Part shown: positions 16,627-25,825 of the stretch, piece after piece | Layout: every line of letters starts with the position of its first letter | Numbering within the stretch: position 1 is the first letter of the stretch | Source: Coprococcus sp. OM04-5BH | Lineage (GTDB): Bacteria; Bacillota; Clostridia; Lachnospirales; Lachnospiraceae | Assembly (NCBI RefSeq): GCF_003482105.1 | Contig: NZ_QULM01000001.1 | Span: forward strand, 310,001-374,000 | DNA: 64,000 nucleotides | Reading direction: 5' to 3' | Notes under the pieces: model-generated | What the model saw: the letters and a program-made list of their open reading frames with translations, nothing else | Database searches by the model: none | Told to the model about the DNA's origin: nothing | Position numbers and translations under genes: made by a program

Positions 16627-17358
16627 CGCCAACGGCTTCTTTGTAACCGTACCTGCTTTTCTTGGATACTTCATATCCGTAGACTGAATTTTCTTCACAA
16701 ATACAAACTTTCTCTCTGCGTCGATCTCAGGAATATTTGTAGTGAATATGTTCTCCACCTGTCCTCCAAGGATACGGATTGCCTTCTTTCCACTCTGCAT
16801 TTCTTCCTTATCATTTTCATTAAGGGCAACTGATTTGTAAGGAATAAAGTATCCCCCTACCTTTGCAAATGGCAGGCAGAACTCTGATAATGCTGCCAGT
16901 GCTGATACTGCCCTTGAAACCACAAGATCATACTGTTCCCTGTATTTCATATTCTTACCGCCATCCTCAGCTCTCATATGAACTGTCTCAATATCGGTAA
17001 TTCCGAGGGTCTTGATCACCTCATCAAGAAATGTAAGTCTCTTCTGAAGGGAATCCATAAGAGTTATCTTAAGCTCCGGAAAAGCTATCTTAAGGGGTAT
17101 TCCCGGAAATCCTGCACCTGTTCCAACGTCTATAACCTTCAAAGGTTCTTTCATATCTTTAAACTTAGCAATAAGAAGACTGTCTGCAAAATGCTTATAC
17201 ATTACATCCTTCTTCTCTGTTATGGAGGTCAAATTCATTACCTTATTCCACTCAATAAGCATTTCATAATATATATTGAACTGACTGATCTGCTCATCAT
17301 TCAGTTCCACTCCAAACTGTCCACATATATCCTTTAATAATTCCATACTTTTTTCCAT
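16624..17358 (-). CDS. rsmG: 16S rRNA (guanine527-N7)-methyltransferase RsmG
   Basis: SAM-dependent methyltransferase that makes m7G527 in 16S rRNA; loss gives low-level streptomycin resistance in other bacteria. The motif VIDVGTGAGFPGIPLKI (about residues 70-86) is the SAM loop, followed by LMDSLQKRLTFLDEV and VVSRAVSALAAL. Length of 244 residues is typical. Two start codons, four codons apart, are possible; AGGAAA suits either. It starts 6 bp after mnmG stops, the classic gidA-gidB arrangement near oriC. Confidence 0.96.
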   Translation of the reverse strand: MEKSMELLKDICGQFGVELNDEQISQFNIYYEMLIEWNKVMNLTSITEKKDVMYKHFADSLLIAKFKDMKEPLKVIDVGTGAGFPGIPLKIAFPELKITLMDSLQKRLTFLDEVIKTLGITDIETVHMRAEDGGKNMKYREQYDLVVSRAVSALAALSEFCLPFAKVGGYFIPYKSVALNENDKEEMQSGKKAIRILGGQVENIFTTNIPEIDAERKFVFVKKIQSTDMKYPRKAGTVTKKPLA

Positions 17359-17364
17359 TTCCTG

Positions 17365-19245
17365 TTACTTTCTCGACTTAAGATAAATAAGGAGCACTGT
17401 AACATCCGCAGGGCTTACGCCTGATATACGACTTGCCTGTCCTATGTTCTCAGGCTTTATGAGCATAAGCTTCTGCCTTGCCTCTTTCCTTAAATTTGTA
17501 ACATCATTGTAGTCAATATCCTCAGGTATCCTTCTGTTTTCAAGCTTCTTGAACTGATTTACCTGTTCCTTCTGCCTATCAATATATCCCTTGTATTTAA
17601 TGGATATATTGATCTGATCGATAACATCCTCCGGAAGCTCATTTCTCTCAGGATCGATAGGTGCTATCGCCTCATAAGAAAGCTCAGGTCTTCTGATAAG
17701 CTCTGAAAGGCTTGCGGCAGTCTTAAGAGTTGTGGATCCCATAGATGTAAGGAACTTCTGTATACTCTTATTTGCCCCTACCATTGTACTATCAAGTCTG
17801 TCTATCTCACTGTTGATAAGCTCCCTCTTATGGCAGAACTTCTTATATCTTTCATCATCTATAAGACCTATGTCATGACCTATATCCGTAAGTCTCAGGT
17901 CTGCGTTATCCTGTCTTAACAGCAGTCTGTACTCGGCACGGCTGGTCATCATTCTGTAAGGTTCCCTGGTTTCCTTTGTGACAAGATCATCAATAAGGAC
18001 TCCGATATATGCCTGGGATCTATCAAGCACGAGAGGATTTCTTCCGAGTATCTTAAGGGCAGCATTTATACCTGCCATAAGTCCCTGTACAGCAGCCTCC
18101 TCATAACCTGAGCTGCCGTTTATCTGTCCTGCTCCGTACAAGCCTGCCACATCCTTAAATTCCAGCGTAGGCTTAAGGTTAATGGCATTTATGCAGTCAT
18201 ACTCGATGGCATAGGCATTTCTCACGATCTTCGCATGTTCAAGTCCCTTCATGCTCCTTATCATTGCATATTGCACGTCCTCCGGAAGAGAAGATGACAT
18301 TCCGCCCATGTACATCTCATTTGTATTCTCACCCTCAGGTTCGATAAATATCTGATGTCTGTTCTTGTCAGGGAACTTCATGACCTTGTCCTCTATGGAA
18401 GGACAGTATCTTGGTCCTGTTCCTTCGATCACCCCTGAAAATAACGGTGAACGGCTTATGTTATTCCTTATGATCTCATGGGTTTCTTCATTTGTATAGC
18501 AAAGCCAACAGCTTATCTGGTCTCTCTTTATATCGTCCTCTGTGTTGGTAAATGAAAATGGCACTACATGCTCATCACCCTTTTGCTCCTCCATCTGGGT
18601 GAAATCAATGGATCTCTTATCAAGTCTTGCCGGCGTACCGGTCTTAAACCTTCGTATCTCTATTCCCACGTCACTCATTGACTGGGACAGGTGATTTGCA
18701 GCCATAAGTCCGTTTGGTCCTGTATGATTTACCACATCACCATATATGCATCTCGCCTTAAGATATGTACCTGTGGCAAGGATAACTGCCTTTGCATGGT
18801 ATATGGCACCTGAAAATGTCTTAACACCCACAACACTTCTTCCGTCCTCACCCAATATAAGCTCCGAAACCTCTGCCTGTCTCAAGGTAAGATTGTCAGT
18901 GTTCTCAAGAGTCTCCTTCATGGCTGCCGAATAATTCTTCTTGTCAGCCTGGGCACGGAGAGAGTGTACAGCAGGTCCCTTAGATGAATTTAACATCTTG
19001 GACTGGATGTATGTCTTATCAATGTTCTTGCCCATCTCACCGCCGAGAGCGTCAAGCTCCCTTACAAGATGTCCCTTGGAGCTTCCTCCTACATTGGGAT
19101 TACATGGCATCATGGCAACGCTGTCCATACTCACTGTAAATATTATTGTATTTAATCCAAGTCTTGCTGACGCCAGGGCAGCCTCACAGCCTGCATGTCC
19201 TGCACCAACTACAACCACATCATATTCTTCCTCTAAATAAGGCAT
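17365..19245 (-). CDS. mnmG: tRNA uridine-34 carboxymethylaminomethyl enzyme MnmG (GidA)
   Basis: FAD-dependent subunit that, with MnmE, modifies the wobble uridine of several tRNAs. The N-terminal Rossmann motif [15 protein letters not shown] begins near residue 10; the [20 protein letters not shown] segment and the C-terminal [10 protein letters not shown] end are family hallmarks. The open frame extends to 19293 and overlaps mnmE, but GGAGGA at 19258-19253 fits best with the ATG at 19245, giving 626 residues. An internal ATG two codons earlier is too close to the SD. Confidence 0.96.
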   Translation of the reverse strand: MPYLEEEYDVVVVGAGHAGCEAALASARLGLNTIIFTVSMDSVAMMPCNPNVGGSSKGHLVRELDALGGEMGKNIDKTYIQSKMLNSSKGPAVHSLRAQADKKNYSAAMKETLENTDNLTLRQAEVSELILGEDGRSVVGVKTFSGAIYHAKAVILATGTYLKARCIYGDVVNHTGPNGLMAANHLSQSMSDVGIEIRRFKTGTPARLDKRSIDFTQMEEQKGDEHVVPFSFTNTEDDIKRDQISCWLCYTNEETHEIIRNNISRSPLFSGVIEGTGPRYCPSIEDKVMKFPDKNRHQIFIEPEGENTNEMYMGGMSSSLPEDVQYAMIRSMKGLEHAKIVRNAYAIEYDCINAINLKPTLEFKDVAGLYGAGQINGSSGYEEAAVQGLMAGINAALKILGRNPLVLDRSQAYIGVLIDDLVTKETREPYRMMTSRAEYRLLLRQDNADLRLTDIGHDIGLIDDERYKKFCHKRELINSEIDRLDSTMVGANKSIQKFLTSMGSTTLKTAASLSELIRRPELSYEAIAPIDPERNELPEDVIDQINISIKYKGYIDRQKEQVNQFKKLENRRIPEDIDYNDVTNLRKEARQKLMLIKPENIGQASRISGVSPADVTVLLIYLKSRK

Positions 19246-19267
19246 TTCCATGTCCTCCAATTTTTTT

Positions 19268-20647
19268 TTACTTTCCCATACAGAACTCTTCAAATATTTT
19301 ATCTGCCAGATCGTCTCTCATGGTTTCACCGAGTATCATGCCAAGATGTTCATAGGCATCTAAAAGGTCTATTGAGAAGAAATCCTCCTCCATTCCCATG
19401 TCTATACTTTCTATAACCTTTGAAAGACTTTCTCTGGTCTTTATAAGCTCATCCTTGTGACGACTGTTGGTGATGTACAATTCATCATTGTACTGTAACT
19501 GTCCCGAAAAGAATTTGTCATTGAGAATGTTATACAATTCTTCCTTTCCGTCACCGTATTTTGCTGAGATTTCTATTATATCACCAGGTAATTCTTCACT
19601 TATCAACAACTTATCCACAACTACATCAAGGTCTGATTTATTGATCACTGTGATAACATTTCTGCCCTTAATGTGGCTTATTATCTGGCTGTCGTTATCA
19701 TCTAACTGTTTTGAGCCGTCTACAACATATAGAATTAAGTCTGCGTTATCCACATTCTTAAGAGCTTTATCCACACCTATCTTTTCCACAACATCATCTG
19801 TTGATCTTATTCCTGCTGTATCTACAATATTTAATATTATTCCGTTAATGTTGACAACTTCCTCAAGAGTATCCCTGGTAGTTCCCTCTATCTCAGTTAC
19901 TATAGCCCTGTCTTCCCCCAGTAAAAGGTTTAAAAGTGAGGACTTTCCGGCATTTGGCTTACCGGCGATCACAGTCTTTATCCCCTCCTTCAGGACTCTT
20001 CCGTTGTCATAAGTAGCTAACAATTTATCAACATTATCAACCATGTTATCCACAATAACACGCAGCTTCTGTGGATAACCCTCCAAACTATAATGTTCCG
20101 GATCATCCAATGCCGATTCTATAAATGCTGTATTGTAGAGTATGGTATCTCTCATCTCTGTTATCCTGTCTTTTAATTCTCCCTTTAACTGGACGAGAGA
20201 GGATTTCACTGCGAAATCATTCTTGGCATTTATTATGTCCATAACCGACTCTGCCTGTGACATATCTATCCTGCCGTTTAGAAAGGCTCTCTTGGTGAAT
20301 TCACCCGGTTCAGCGATTCTTGCTCCTGCTTTTATAACAGCCTCCAGAACCTCCTTTAACACATGGACACCTCCATGACATTGAAGCTCACATACATCCT
20401 CACAGGTATATGTATGAGGACCCTTCATAAGCAGAAGTATTCCCTCATCTATCATATTATCTCCGTCATACACACCACCAAATGCCGCAGTATAGCTCTT
20501 CATGGTCTTAACAACCTTTTTATCATTTGCAGGCTTAAAGACCTTTGAAGCTATATTTATGGCTTCTGAACCGCTTATTCTGATTATTCCTATACCCGCA
20601 TTTCCCATTCCTGTTGCAATGGCACATATGGTGTCAGTTAAAAACAT
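19268..20647 (-). CDS. mnmE: tRNA modification GTPase MnmE (TrmE)
   Basis: Potassium-stimulated GTPase partner of MnmG. The N-terminal formyl-THF binding domain (about 1-120) is followed by a helical domain split by the G domain: G1 GKPNAGKSS near 226, GTTRDT, DTAG near 273, NKSD, and the C-terminal FCMGK hexapeptide with the essential cysteine. Length 459 is standard. CAGGAG precedes the start. The coding strand carries five perfect TTATCCACA DnaA boxes within about 470 bp, an unusual density described separately. Confidence 0.97.
   Translation of the reverse strand: MFLTDTICAIATGMGNAGIGIIRISGSEAINIASKVFKPANDKKVVKTMKSYTAAFGGVYDGDNMIDEGILLLMKGPHTYTCEDVCELQCHGGVHVLKEVLEAVIKAGARIAEPGEFTKRAFLNGRIDMSQAESVMDIINAKNDFAVKSSLVQLKGELKDRITEMRDTILYNTAFIESALDDPEHYSLEGYPQKLRVIVDNMVDNVDKLLATYDNGRVLKEGIKTVIAGKPNAGKSSLLNLLLGEDRAIVTEIEGTTRDTLEEVVNINGIILNIVDTAGIRSTDDVVEKIGVDKALKNVDNADLILYVVDGSKQLDDNDSQIISHIKGRNVITVINKSDLDVVVDKLLISEELPGDIIEISAKYGDGKEELYNILNDKFFSGQLQYNDELYITNSRHKDELIKTRESLSKVIESIDMGMEEDFFSIDLLDAYEHLGMILGETMRDDLADKIFEEFCMGK
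19600..20078. promoter_or_regulatory. Cluster of DnaA boxes inside mnmE
   Basis: Perfect TTATCCACA occurs at 19611-19619, 19746-19754, 19767-19775 and 20046-20054, and its complement TGTGGATAA at 20070-20078. One-mismatch TTATCAACA copies lie at 19600-19608 and 20025-20033, and TTATCAACC at 20035-20043. Several coincide with Val-Asp-Lys/Asn codons, so protein sequence explains part of the pattern, but not necessarily the repeated choice of GTGGATAA. A DnaA-binding role is inferred. Confidence 0.5.
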
Positions 20648-21005
20648 TTTTCTTCTCCTGTTGACTTAATATCATGTCAGATTTTTTCGAATTAATATTA
20701 ACACTAATCTGCAATATTAGTTAAACCTGGCACATCTGATTAAAAATCCTGTAAAATTACACACGAAATCATTATATTACTTATATTATTTCTAATCAAT
20801 CTCAATTTACTAAAAAGCCATGGTGCAAATTTACTAATTTACAAAAGCTGCCATATATATTTTCAAAATAAGATTCTAATAAATAAAAGAAGCCTTCCAC
20901 ATCTCAACATATGATAATTTCTATCACATATCGATCAATGAAAGGCTTTCCTTTATTTTATCTTTATATCGACTTAATATACTTTCTTACAGAATATATT
21001 ATTGA
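20648..21005. other. Gap between mnmE and jag
   Basis: AT-rich with no gene. The right half is occupied by the jag terminator (20884-20952). The left half must contain the mnmE promoter (minus strand), but I do not see a clear consensus pair. Confidence 0.5.
20884..20952 (-). terminator. Terminator of the rpmH-jag operon
   Basis: Long imperfect hairpin with AAGCCTT near 20890 pairing with AAGGCTT near 20945 and a second internal ATATG/CATAT-type pairing. T-rich sequence follows on both strands. Confidence 0.65.
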
Positions 21006-21641
21006 TTATCTTCTGTCATACTTCTTTAAGTATACTATTACCTTACGATATGGTTCTTCACCTTCACTCTTTGTAGCTACATACTTATCATTCTGTAATG
21101 TTGAGTGGATTATTCTTCTCTCGTAAGGATTCATTGGCTCAAGGGCAAATGATCTCTTTGTTCTCTTTACCTTGAATGCAATGTTCTTTGCAAGATTTTC
21201 AAGTGTTTCTTTTCTTCTTGCTCTGTAGTTCTCTGTGTCAAGCTTAACCTTGATGTAAGACTCGCTCTTCTTATTTACAGCAAGTCTGATAAGATACTGA
21301 AGAGCATCTAATGTCTGACCTCTCTTGCCGATAAGGATACCCATATCTGAACCTTCAAGGTCAATGTTCATCTCACCTTCAATGTCATCGTAATCAATAT
21401 TGATCTTAGCTTCAATGCCCATGGCATCAAGCATGCTTGCAATATATTCTTTGATCTCATCTACGAAGGTTTTCTTCTTTCTTGCCTTTATTATACAAGG
21501 CTTAGCACCGATACCGATAAATCCCTTGCTTGCTTCACTTACTACTTCATATTCTATTGACTCAATAGGACAGCCGAATTCAAGTGATGCATTAGTGAGT
21601 GCCTCGTCCTTGGTCTTAGCTTTGAACTCAACGAATTCCAT
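21006..21641 (-). CDS. jag: RNA-binding protein Jag/KhpB
   Basis: RNA-binding protein that partners with KhpA in Gram-positive bacteria and affects cell division and elongation. The N-terminal Jag_N domain (residues 1-52) has the KGFIGIGAKP motif; the KH domain has GILIGKRGQTLDALQ near 103; the R3H domain has NPYERRIIH near 180. The start overlaps the yidC stop codon as TAATG, with GGAGGAAAG upstream, so translation is probably coupled. Length of 211 is typical. Confidence 0.95.
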   Translation of the reverse strand: MEFVEFKAKTKDEALTNASLEFGCPIESIEYEVVSEASKGFIGIGAKPCIIKARKKKTFVDEIKEYIASMLDAMGIEAKINIDYDDIEGEMNIDLEGSDMGILIGKRGQTLDALQYLIRLAVNKKSESYIKVKLDTENYRARRKETLENLAKNIAFKVKRTKRSFALEPMNPYERRIIHSTLQNDKYVATKSEGEEPYRKVIVYLKKYDRR

Positions 21642-23014
21642 TATTTCTTTCCTCCATTATCATTGCTCTTTTTGTCACCATACTGGAGCATGATATTTGC
21701 TTTTGAACCTATACTTCCCTGCTTATACTTTACATTACCCCTGTTATTAAGTGCTTCATTTTCAGCACTTGACGCTGAGTTGACGTAGTTCTTTAATCTT
21801 GTACTTGCATTTCTGTTAATGGTCTGTGCCTGGTCTCCCTCAGCACTTACATTACCATTCTGTGCATCCATCATCTTCTCGTAGAAAGATTTCTTGTTAG
21901 GATGTTTTGCCTTACGCTTTGCTTCCTTAAGAGCAGCCTTTGTTTCACACTTCTTAAGCAGTTCCTCAACATCACAATTGTTGTAGTGATGATTGATTAT
22001 CATCTGGGTGATAAGAGTTATTATTGCACCGAGAATCCAATAAATACCAATAGCTATAGGAAGGTTAATACAGAAGAATAATGACATGATAGGCATCATG
22101 TAAGTCATACTCTTCATCATACCTGCAGACTGTGCTGTCTGAGGATCTGATGCATTGTTCATTACTGCATTATTTGCTGCCATTGAATACTTAGAACTTA
22201 TAAACTGGAATAAAGCTGCAAGTATTGGGATGATAAGTGCAAATGAAAGCTTCCATCCCGGTGCATCTGTAATATTCAATCCAAAACAATTATTCATGTT
22301 ATTGAACTGTTGCACAGCACTGTTTACAGCATCGGTATTTGATCCAAAGTTAAAGGCATCCATCACCTGATGCCAGTCTGTTGATGACATCTTATCAAGA
22401 ACATCAATCACACTATTATCTGATGGTATTCCATTTCCGGCATTCTTCATCATTATGGAAGCATACTGTGAAGCTGTTGAAACAGCACCTACATTGTCTG
22501 TGGCAATTTTATTAATCATCTCATAATAATTATCAGGTGCTGCTGTCTTAATATACCCAAGAACTTCCTGATATTTTATCAACATATCTGATACATAAAC
22601 AGGAATATTCTGAATGACTCTGTACAGACCGTAGAATACAGGAAGCTGAATAAGAGTTGGAAGACATCCTGAAGTAAGACTTACACCGTATTTCTTCTGG
22701 ATCTTCTGTGTCTCCTGATTTTTCTTCATGAGAGATTCCTGATCTGTCTTGCCATTATATTTCTTAGTTGCTTTCTTAATCTCAGGCTGTATAAAACTCA
22801 TAATCTTTGATGATTTCTGCTGCTTAAAGTTAAGAGGGAATAAACACGCTCTTATAAAGAAAGTAAACAGAATAACGCAGACTGTAAGATTTACATAGTT
22901 GAAACCCATTGCCTTGGTTATCAACTCAACGAACTTATAGATAAGTTCAAAGATGTTACCGAATAACCAGCAAATAGGTCCGAGAATAAGACCATCTTCC
23001 GCTGTTAGAAACAT
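21641..23014 (-). CDS. yidC: Membrane protein insertase YidC (Oxa1 family)
   Basis: Inserts proteins into the inner membrane alone or with SecYEG. Five hydrophobic segments with the Oxa1 core, including RACLFPLNFKQQKSS near residue 55 and QLPVFYGLYRVI near 123, identify it. At 457 residues it is much longer than the ~260-residue Bacillus SpoIIIJ: about 110 extra residues lie after the second core helix (roughly 135-250, external side) and a basic, repeat-like cytoplasmic tail of about 90 residues follows the last helix. There is no obvious SpoIIIJ-type lipobox. Confidence 0.95.
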   Translation of the reverse strand: MFLTAEDGLILGPICWLFGNIFELIYKFVELITKAMGFNYVNLTVCVILFTFFIRACLFPLNFKQQKSSKIMSFIQPEIKKATKKYNGKTDQESLMKKNQETQKIQKKYGVSLTSGCLPTLIQLPVFYGLYRVIQNIPVYVSDMLIKYQEVLGYIKTAAPDNYYEMINKIATDNVGAVSTASQYASIMMKNAGNGIPSDNSVIDVLDKMSSTDWHQVMDAFNFGSNTDAVNSAVQQFNNMNNCFGLNITDAPGWKLSFALIIPILAALFQFISSKYSMAANNAVMNNASDPQTAQSAGMMKSMTYMMPIMSLFFCINLPIAIGIYWILGAIITLITQMIINHHYNNCDVEELLKKCETKAALKEAKRKAKHPNKKSFYEKMMDAQNGNVSAEGDQAQTINRNASTRLKNYVNSASSAENEALNNRGNVKYKQGSIGSKANIMLQYGDKKSNDNGGKK

Positions 23015-23025
23015 TTTGTCCTCCT

Positions 23026-23247
23026 TTATGGAACTGGATCGTATCCTCCTTTAGAAAAAGGATTACATCTGAGTATTCTCCAGATTGCCAAAAGGCTTCC
23101 TTTAATCACCCCATGCTTCTGCAATGCCTCTATAGCATATTGAGAGCATGTAGGAAAATACTTACAAGTACCATGTTTTTTTAATCCTGATAGGTACTTC
23201 TGATAAAATCTGATTAAACCAATTAACAATTTTTTCATTTTGATCAC
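23026..23247 (-). CDS. yidD: YidD membrane insertion efficiency factor
   Basis: Small (73 residues) membrane-associated protein that assists YidC. The conserved [15 protein letters not shown] motif near residue 28 and the C-terminal [14 protein letters not shown] segment are diagnostic. It sits between rnpA and yidC, 11 bp from each. The start could be GTG at 23247 or the ATG three codons later, as neither has a strong SD. Confidence 0.95.
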   Translation of the reverse strand: MIKMKKLLIGLIRFYQKYLSGLKKHGTCKYFPTCSQYAIEALQKHGVIKGSLLAIWRILRCNPFSKGGYDPVP

Positions 23248-23258
23248 CGTATATGAAC

Positions 23259-23603
23259 TTATTTTTCCTTTTTTACAATTCTTTTAAGTCCAAGCAAATG
23301 AATCATAGCACTTTCTATGTCTCTGTATTTCTTGTCATATGCTCCGGCTCTGGCTACGAACACAATGTCATAGCCCTTGTCAATCTTGTCCATGTTTAAT
23401 CGGTATGCTTCTCTAATTAATCTGGTTACCCTGTGTCTTACCACACTATTTCCAACTTTTTTACTAACAGAGATTCCAATTCTATTATATCCCAAGCAGT
23501 TGTCTCTCAGGTACATTATTAAATATTTGTTGGCAACCGAATTTTTTGTATTATATACACTGCCAAACTCTCTGCTGTTTTTTAACGTAATAAAATTACT
23601 CAT
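23259..23603 (-). CDS. rnpA: Ribonuclease P protein component
   Basis: Protein cofactor of RNase P, which matures tRNA 5' ends. The family motif [20 protein letters not shown] followed by RLIREAYR (about residues 40-67) contacts the RNA subunit. The 114-residue length is standard. Unlike most genomes, where rpmH and rnpA are almost contiguous, they are separated here by 217 bp containing a terminator and a structured element, hinting at independent control. Confidence 0.96.
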   Translation of the reverse strand: MSNFITLKNSREFGSVYNTKNSVANKYLIMYLRDNCLGYNRIGISVSKKVGNSVVRHRVTRLIREAYRLNMDKIDKGYDIVFVARAGAYDKKYRDIESAMIHLLGLKRIVKKEK

Positions 23604-23638
23604 ATAACCACCGAATCTTACTTAATTAGAAAAACTGG

Positions 23639-23790
23639 ATCAGCAACCATTTGTAATTGCCTGTTTGGTATCGCCCCCTCATATTCATTCGGCGGCATTT
23701 CGTCAGCACCATTCTAAATATGTCTTCGACACTTGGTGCTTCCTACGGCAAGGGTTGCTGCGGCGTAACGATGTCACAGACATCATTACA
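23639..23790 (-). ncRNA. Candidate structured RNA in the rpmH-rnpA gap
   Basis: Nested complementary arms are visible: an 8-bp outer stem (23641-23648 with 23753-23760), a 5-bp inner stem TTGCC/GGCAA (23657-23661 with 23747-23751), a 7-bp hairpin AGCACCA/TGGTGCT (23705-23711 with 23734-23740) with a capping TGTC/GACA hairpin, a CGCC/GGCG hairpin (23672-23694), and a separate GATGTC/GACATC hairpin (23770-23784). The stretch is markedly GC-richer than nearby intergenic DNA. The strand is not certain; minus is chosen because it would form the rnpA leader. I do not recognise an Rfam family. A short minus-strand frame of 26 codons (MPPNEYEG...) also overlaps it. Confidence 0.5.
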
Positions 23791-23798
23791 ACAACAAT

Positions 23799-23822
23799 AA
23801 AAGGTCACAACCATGTGACCTT
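23799..23822 (-). terminator. Hairpin directly after rpmH
   Basis: AAGGTCACA / TGTGACCTT with a 4-nt loop begins at the rpmH stop codon and is followed by TTTTATTG on the minus strand. Only four T are uninterrupted, so partial read-through into rnpA is likely. Confidence 0.65.
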
Positions 23823-23955
23823 ATGCTGATAACTTCTTTCTTCCTTTAGCTCTTCTTGCGGCCAATACCTTTCTGCCATTAGCAGTGCTCATTCTCTTTC
23901 TGAAACCGTGAACCTTAGATCTCTGTCTCTTCTTTGGCTGGAATGTCATCTTCAT
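23821..23955 (-). CDS. rpmH: 50S ribosomal protein L34
   Basis: A 44-residue, very basic ribosomal protein that starts [18 protein letters not shown] and contains the universally conserved [21 protein letters not shown] segment. It is too short for default ORF cut-offs. GGAGGAG upstream suits the ATG at 23955; another in-frame ATG two codons earlier is too close to the SD. A strong promoter reading away from dnaA lies about 40 bp upstream, the usual arrangement at Firmicute origins. Confidence 0.97.
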   Translation of the reverse strand: MKMTFQPKKRQRSKVHGFRKRMSTANGRKVLAARRAKGRKKLSA

Positions 23956-23993
23956 ATCCATACTCCTCCTTTCTCATAAAAATTACCTTGTCC

Positions 23994-24022
23994 ATTATAT
24001 TGAAATACCCGGTAATCGTCAA
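23994..24022 (-). promoter_or_regulatory. rpmH operon promoter
   Basis: On the minus strand TTGACG (24022-24017) and TATAAT (23999-23994) are separated by 17 bp, close to consensus. Confidence 0.85.
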
Positions 24023-24089
24023 GCTATTTTTAAAATATTGACAATTTTGTTTCAAATTACCATAATTTCATCTTTTGATTTACATAAAT

Positions 24090-24343
24090 TTATCCACAAA
24101 ATGTTTATAACTTGTGGATAACTCATTGATAATGTGTTTATTTTTTTTATCAAATCAACATTTTAAGCCTTTTGCTCCATTATAAACATATTTTTTTATT
24201 ATATTAATTACTTAACATAAATTATGTTACATAAATATTACAAAACCTGTTTTTTTATATTTCTTCTTTAATTTTTTCTTCCATATAATATACATTTCAT
24301 TGTAAATTATTAGAAGATCCACTTTTATTGATCATTATCCACT
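24090..24343. other. oriC, first DnaA-box group (rpmH-dnaA gap)
   Basis: Two perfect, oppositely oriented DnaA boxes, TTATCCACA (24090-24098) and TGTGGATAA (24113-24121), lie 14 bp apart, with a one-mismatch box TTATCCACT at 24335-24343. The surrounding DNA from 23962 to 24457 is about 75-80% AT. This corresponds to the incA/incB side of the bipartite Bacillus origin. Confidence 0.85.
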
Positions 24344-24375
24344 CTTCAATTACTGGTTCAAATACATGAATAAAC

Positions 24376-24404
24376 TTGAAATCGGCACCCGTTTGTTATA
24401 GAAT
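24376..24404 (+). promoter_or_regulatory. dnaA promoter
   Basis: TTGAAA (24376-24381), a 17-bp spacer and TAGAAT (24399-24404) lie 54 bp before the dnaA start. A DnaA box 33 bp upstream would allow autoregulation (inference). Confidence 0.75.
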
Positions 24405-24457
24405 ATAAGTATCTGTTTCTATGTCTAATTATCAACGAAAGGACCAATTTTTACATT

Positions 24458-25822
24458 ATGAAAGAGAAAATTTTGTCAAAATGGGATGAGATTTTAAATA
24501 CCCTTGAATCGGGATATGACCTCTCCCACATACTTATTAATACTTGGATAAAACCCTTAACAATATATAAGGTTGAAGGAAAAACCGTATATTTTGTTGT
24601 TGATGAGAAATTTGGACAGAGAGGTGTAGATTTCATTAAAAACAGATCTTACGATATTCTCCTTGCTTCAGCAATAAGGGAAGTACTTAACGATAGTTCC
24701 GTTGAAGTGATAGTAACTCTTGCCAGTGATTTTAATACAGATAAATCCCAGGCAGCTCCTGCCCTTAAGCAGGACTATTCAATAAACAAGGGAAACCTCA
24801 ATCCAAAGTACACATTTGACACCTTTATTGTAGGTGAAAGCAATAAACATGCCTATGCAACATGCATAGCTGTTGCAGATTCTCCGGGACAGGATAAGTT
24901 TAATCCTCTTTTCTTATATGGAGGAGCAGGACTTGGCAAGACACATCTTATGCAGTCTATTGCCCATTACATAATGGAAAATAACCGAAGCATGAATGTT
25001 CTCTATGTTCCTTCAAATACATTTACAAATGAAATCGTAGAGGCAATAAAAAAGAATAAAACACAGGAATTCAGAGATAAATACAGAACTGTAGATGTAC
25101 TTCTTATTGATGATATCCAGTACCTTATAGGTAAGGAAAGTACCCAGCAGGAATTCTTTGATACCTTCAATACCCTTCATGATGAAGGAAAACAGATCAT
25201 ACTTTCATCAGATAAACCTCCTAGAGAGATCAAGACTCTTGATGAAAGATATCGTTCAAGATTTGAATGGGGTGTTCCTATTGATATCCATGCTCCTGAT
25301 TATGAAACAAGAATGGCTATCCTTAAGAACAAGGTTGAGATGGATCACCTGGATAATATAGACGAGAATATACTTGAATATATAGCTGACAATATCACAT
25401 ACAATGTAAGAGCCTTAGAGGGTGCCCTTAACAAGTTAAGTGTATTCTCAGAGCTTGGAAAGACTCATATATCCCTTGAAAAGGCAAAGGATATACTTAA
25501 GGATCACATATCAAAGGAAGGAACAGTTTCCATTACTCCGGAACTTATTATCAATGTAGTTTCAGAGCACACAGGAATATCAGTTGAAGATATAAAGTCA
25601 ACAAAAAGAACAAAAGATATCTCCAATGCAAGACAGGTTGCCATGTATCTGTGCAGAAAGTACACAGTAAACGGTCTTAAGACCATAGGTAACTTCTTTG
25701 GAGGAAAGGATCACTCAACTGTCATGAGCAATATCAAGAAGGTTGAGCAGAAGCTTTCCGAGGATTCAGAATTTGCAGCAGATATAGATGCAATAACCAA
25801 AAAAATAAGTCCTTCATCATAA
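24458..25822 (+). CDS. dnaA: Chromosomal replication initiator DnaA
   Basis: AAA+ ATPase that opens oriC. The 454-residue protein has domain I (1-85), a short linker, the ATPase core with Walker A GGAGLGKTH near 153 and Walker B LLIDDIQ near 217, sensor regions, and the C-terminal domain IV with the DnaA signature GKDHSTVMSNIKKVE near 419. The ATG at 24458 has GAAAGGA 13-19 bases upstream and matches the usual N-terminus. DnaA boxes flank the gene on both sides. It heads the dnaA-dnaN-S4-recF-gyrB-gyrA series. Confidence 0.98.
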   Translation: MKEKILSKWDEILNTLESGYDLSHILINTWIKPLTIYKVEGKTVYFVVDEKFGQRGVDFIKNRSYDILLASAIREVLNDSSVEVIVTLASDFNTDKSQAAPALKQDYSINKGNLNPKYTFDTFIVGESNKHAYATCIAVADSPGQDKFNPLFLYGGAGLGKTHLMQSIAHYIMENNRSMNVLYVPSNTFTNEIVEAIKKNKTQEFRDKYRTVDVLLIDDIQYLIGKESTQQEFFDTFNTLHDEGKQIILSSDKPPREIKTLDERYRSRFEWGVPIDIHAPDYETRMAILKNKVEMDHLDNIDENILEYIADNITYNVRALEGALNKLSVFSELGKTHISLEKAKDILKDHISKEGTVSITPELIINVVSEHTGISVEDIKSTKRTKDISNARQVAMYLCRKYTVNGLKTIGNFFGGKDHSTVMSNIKKVEQKLSEDSEFAADIDAITKKISPSS

Positions 25823-25825
25823 TAT

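Noticed and set aside
23639..23822. Known RNAs: SRP RNA, RNase P RNA, 6S RNA or tmRNA
   Set aside because: The signatures I know for these (for example GGAAGCAGC of SRP or the conserved RNase P P4 core) are missing and the length is wrong.
24213..24229. TAACATAA-A-TTATGTTA palindrome in the origin region
   Set aside because: Simple AT-rich palindromes are expected in DNA of this composition; there is no second copy.
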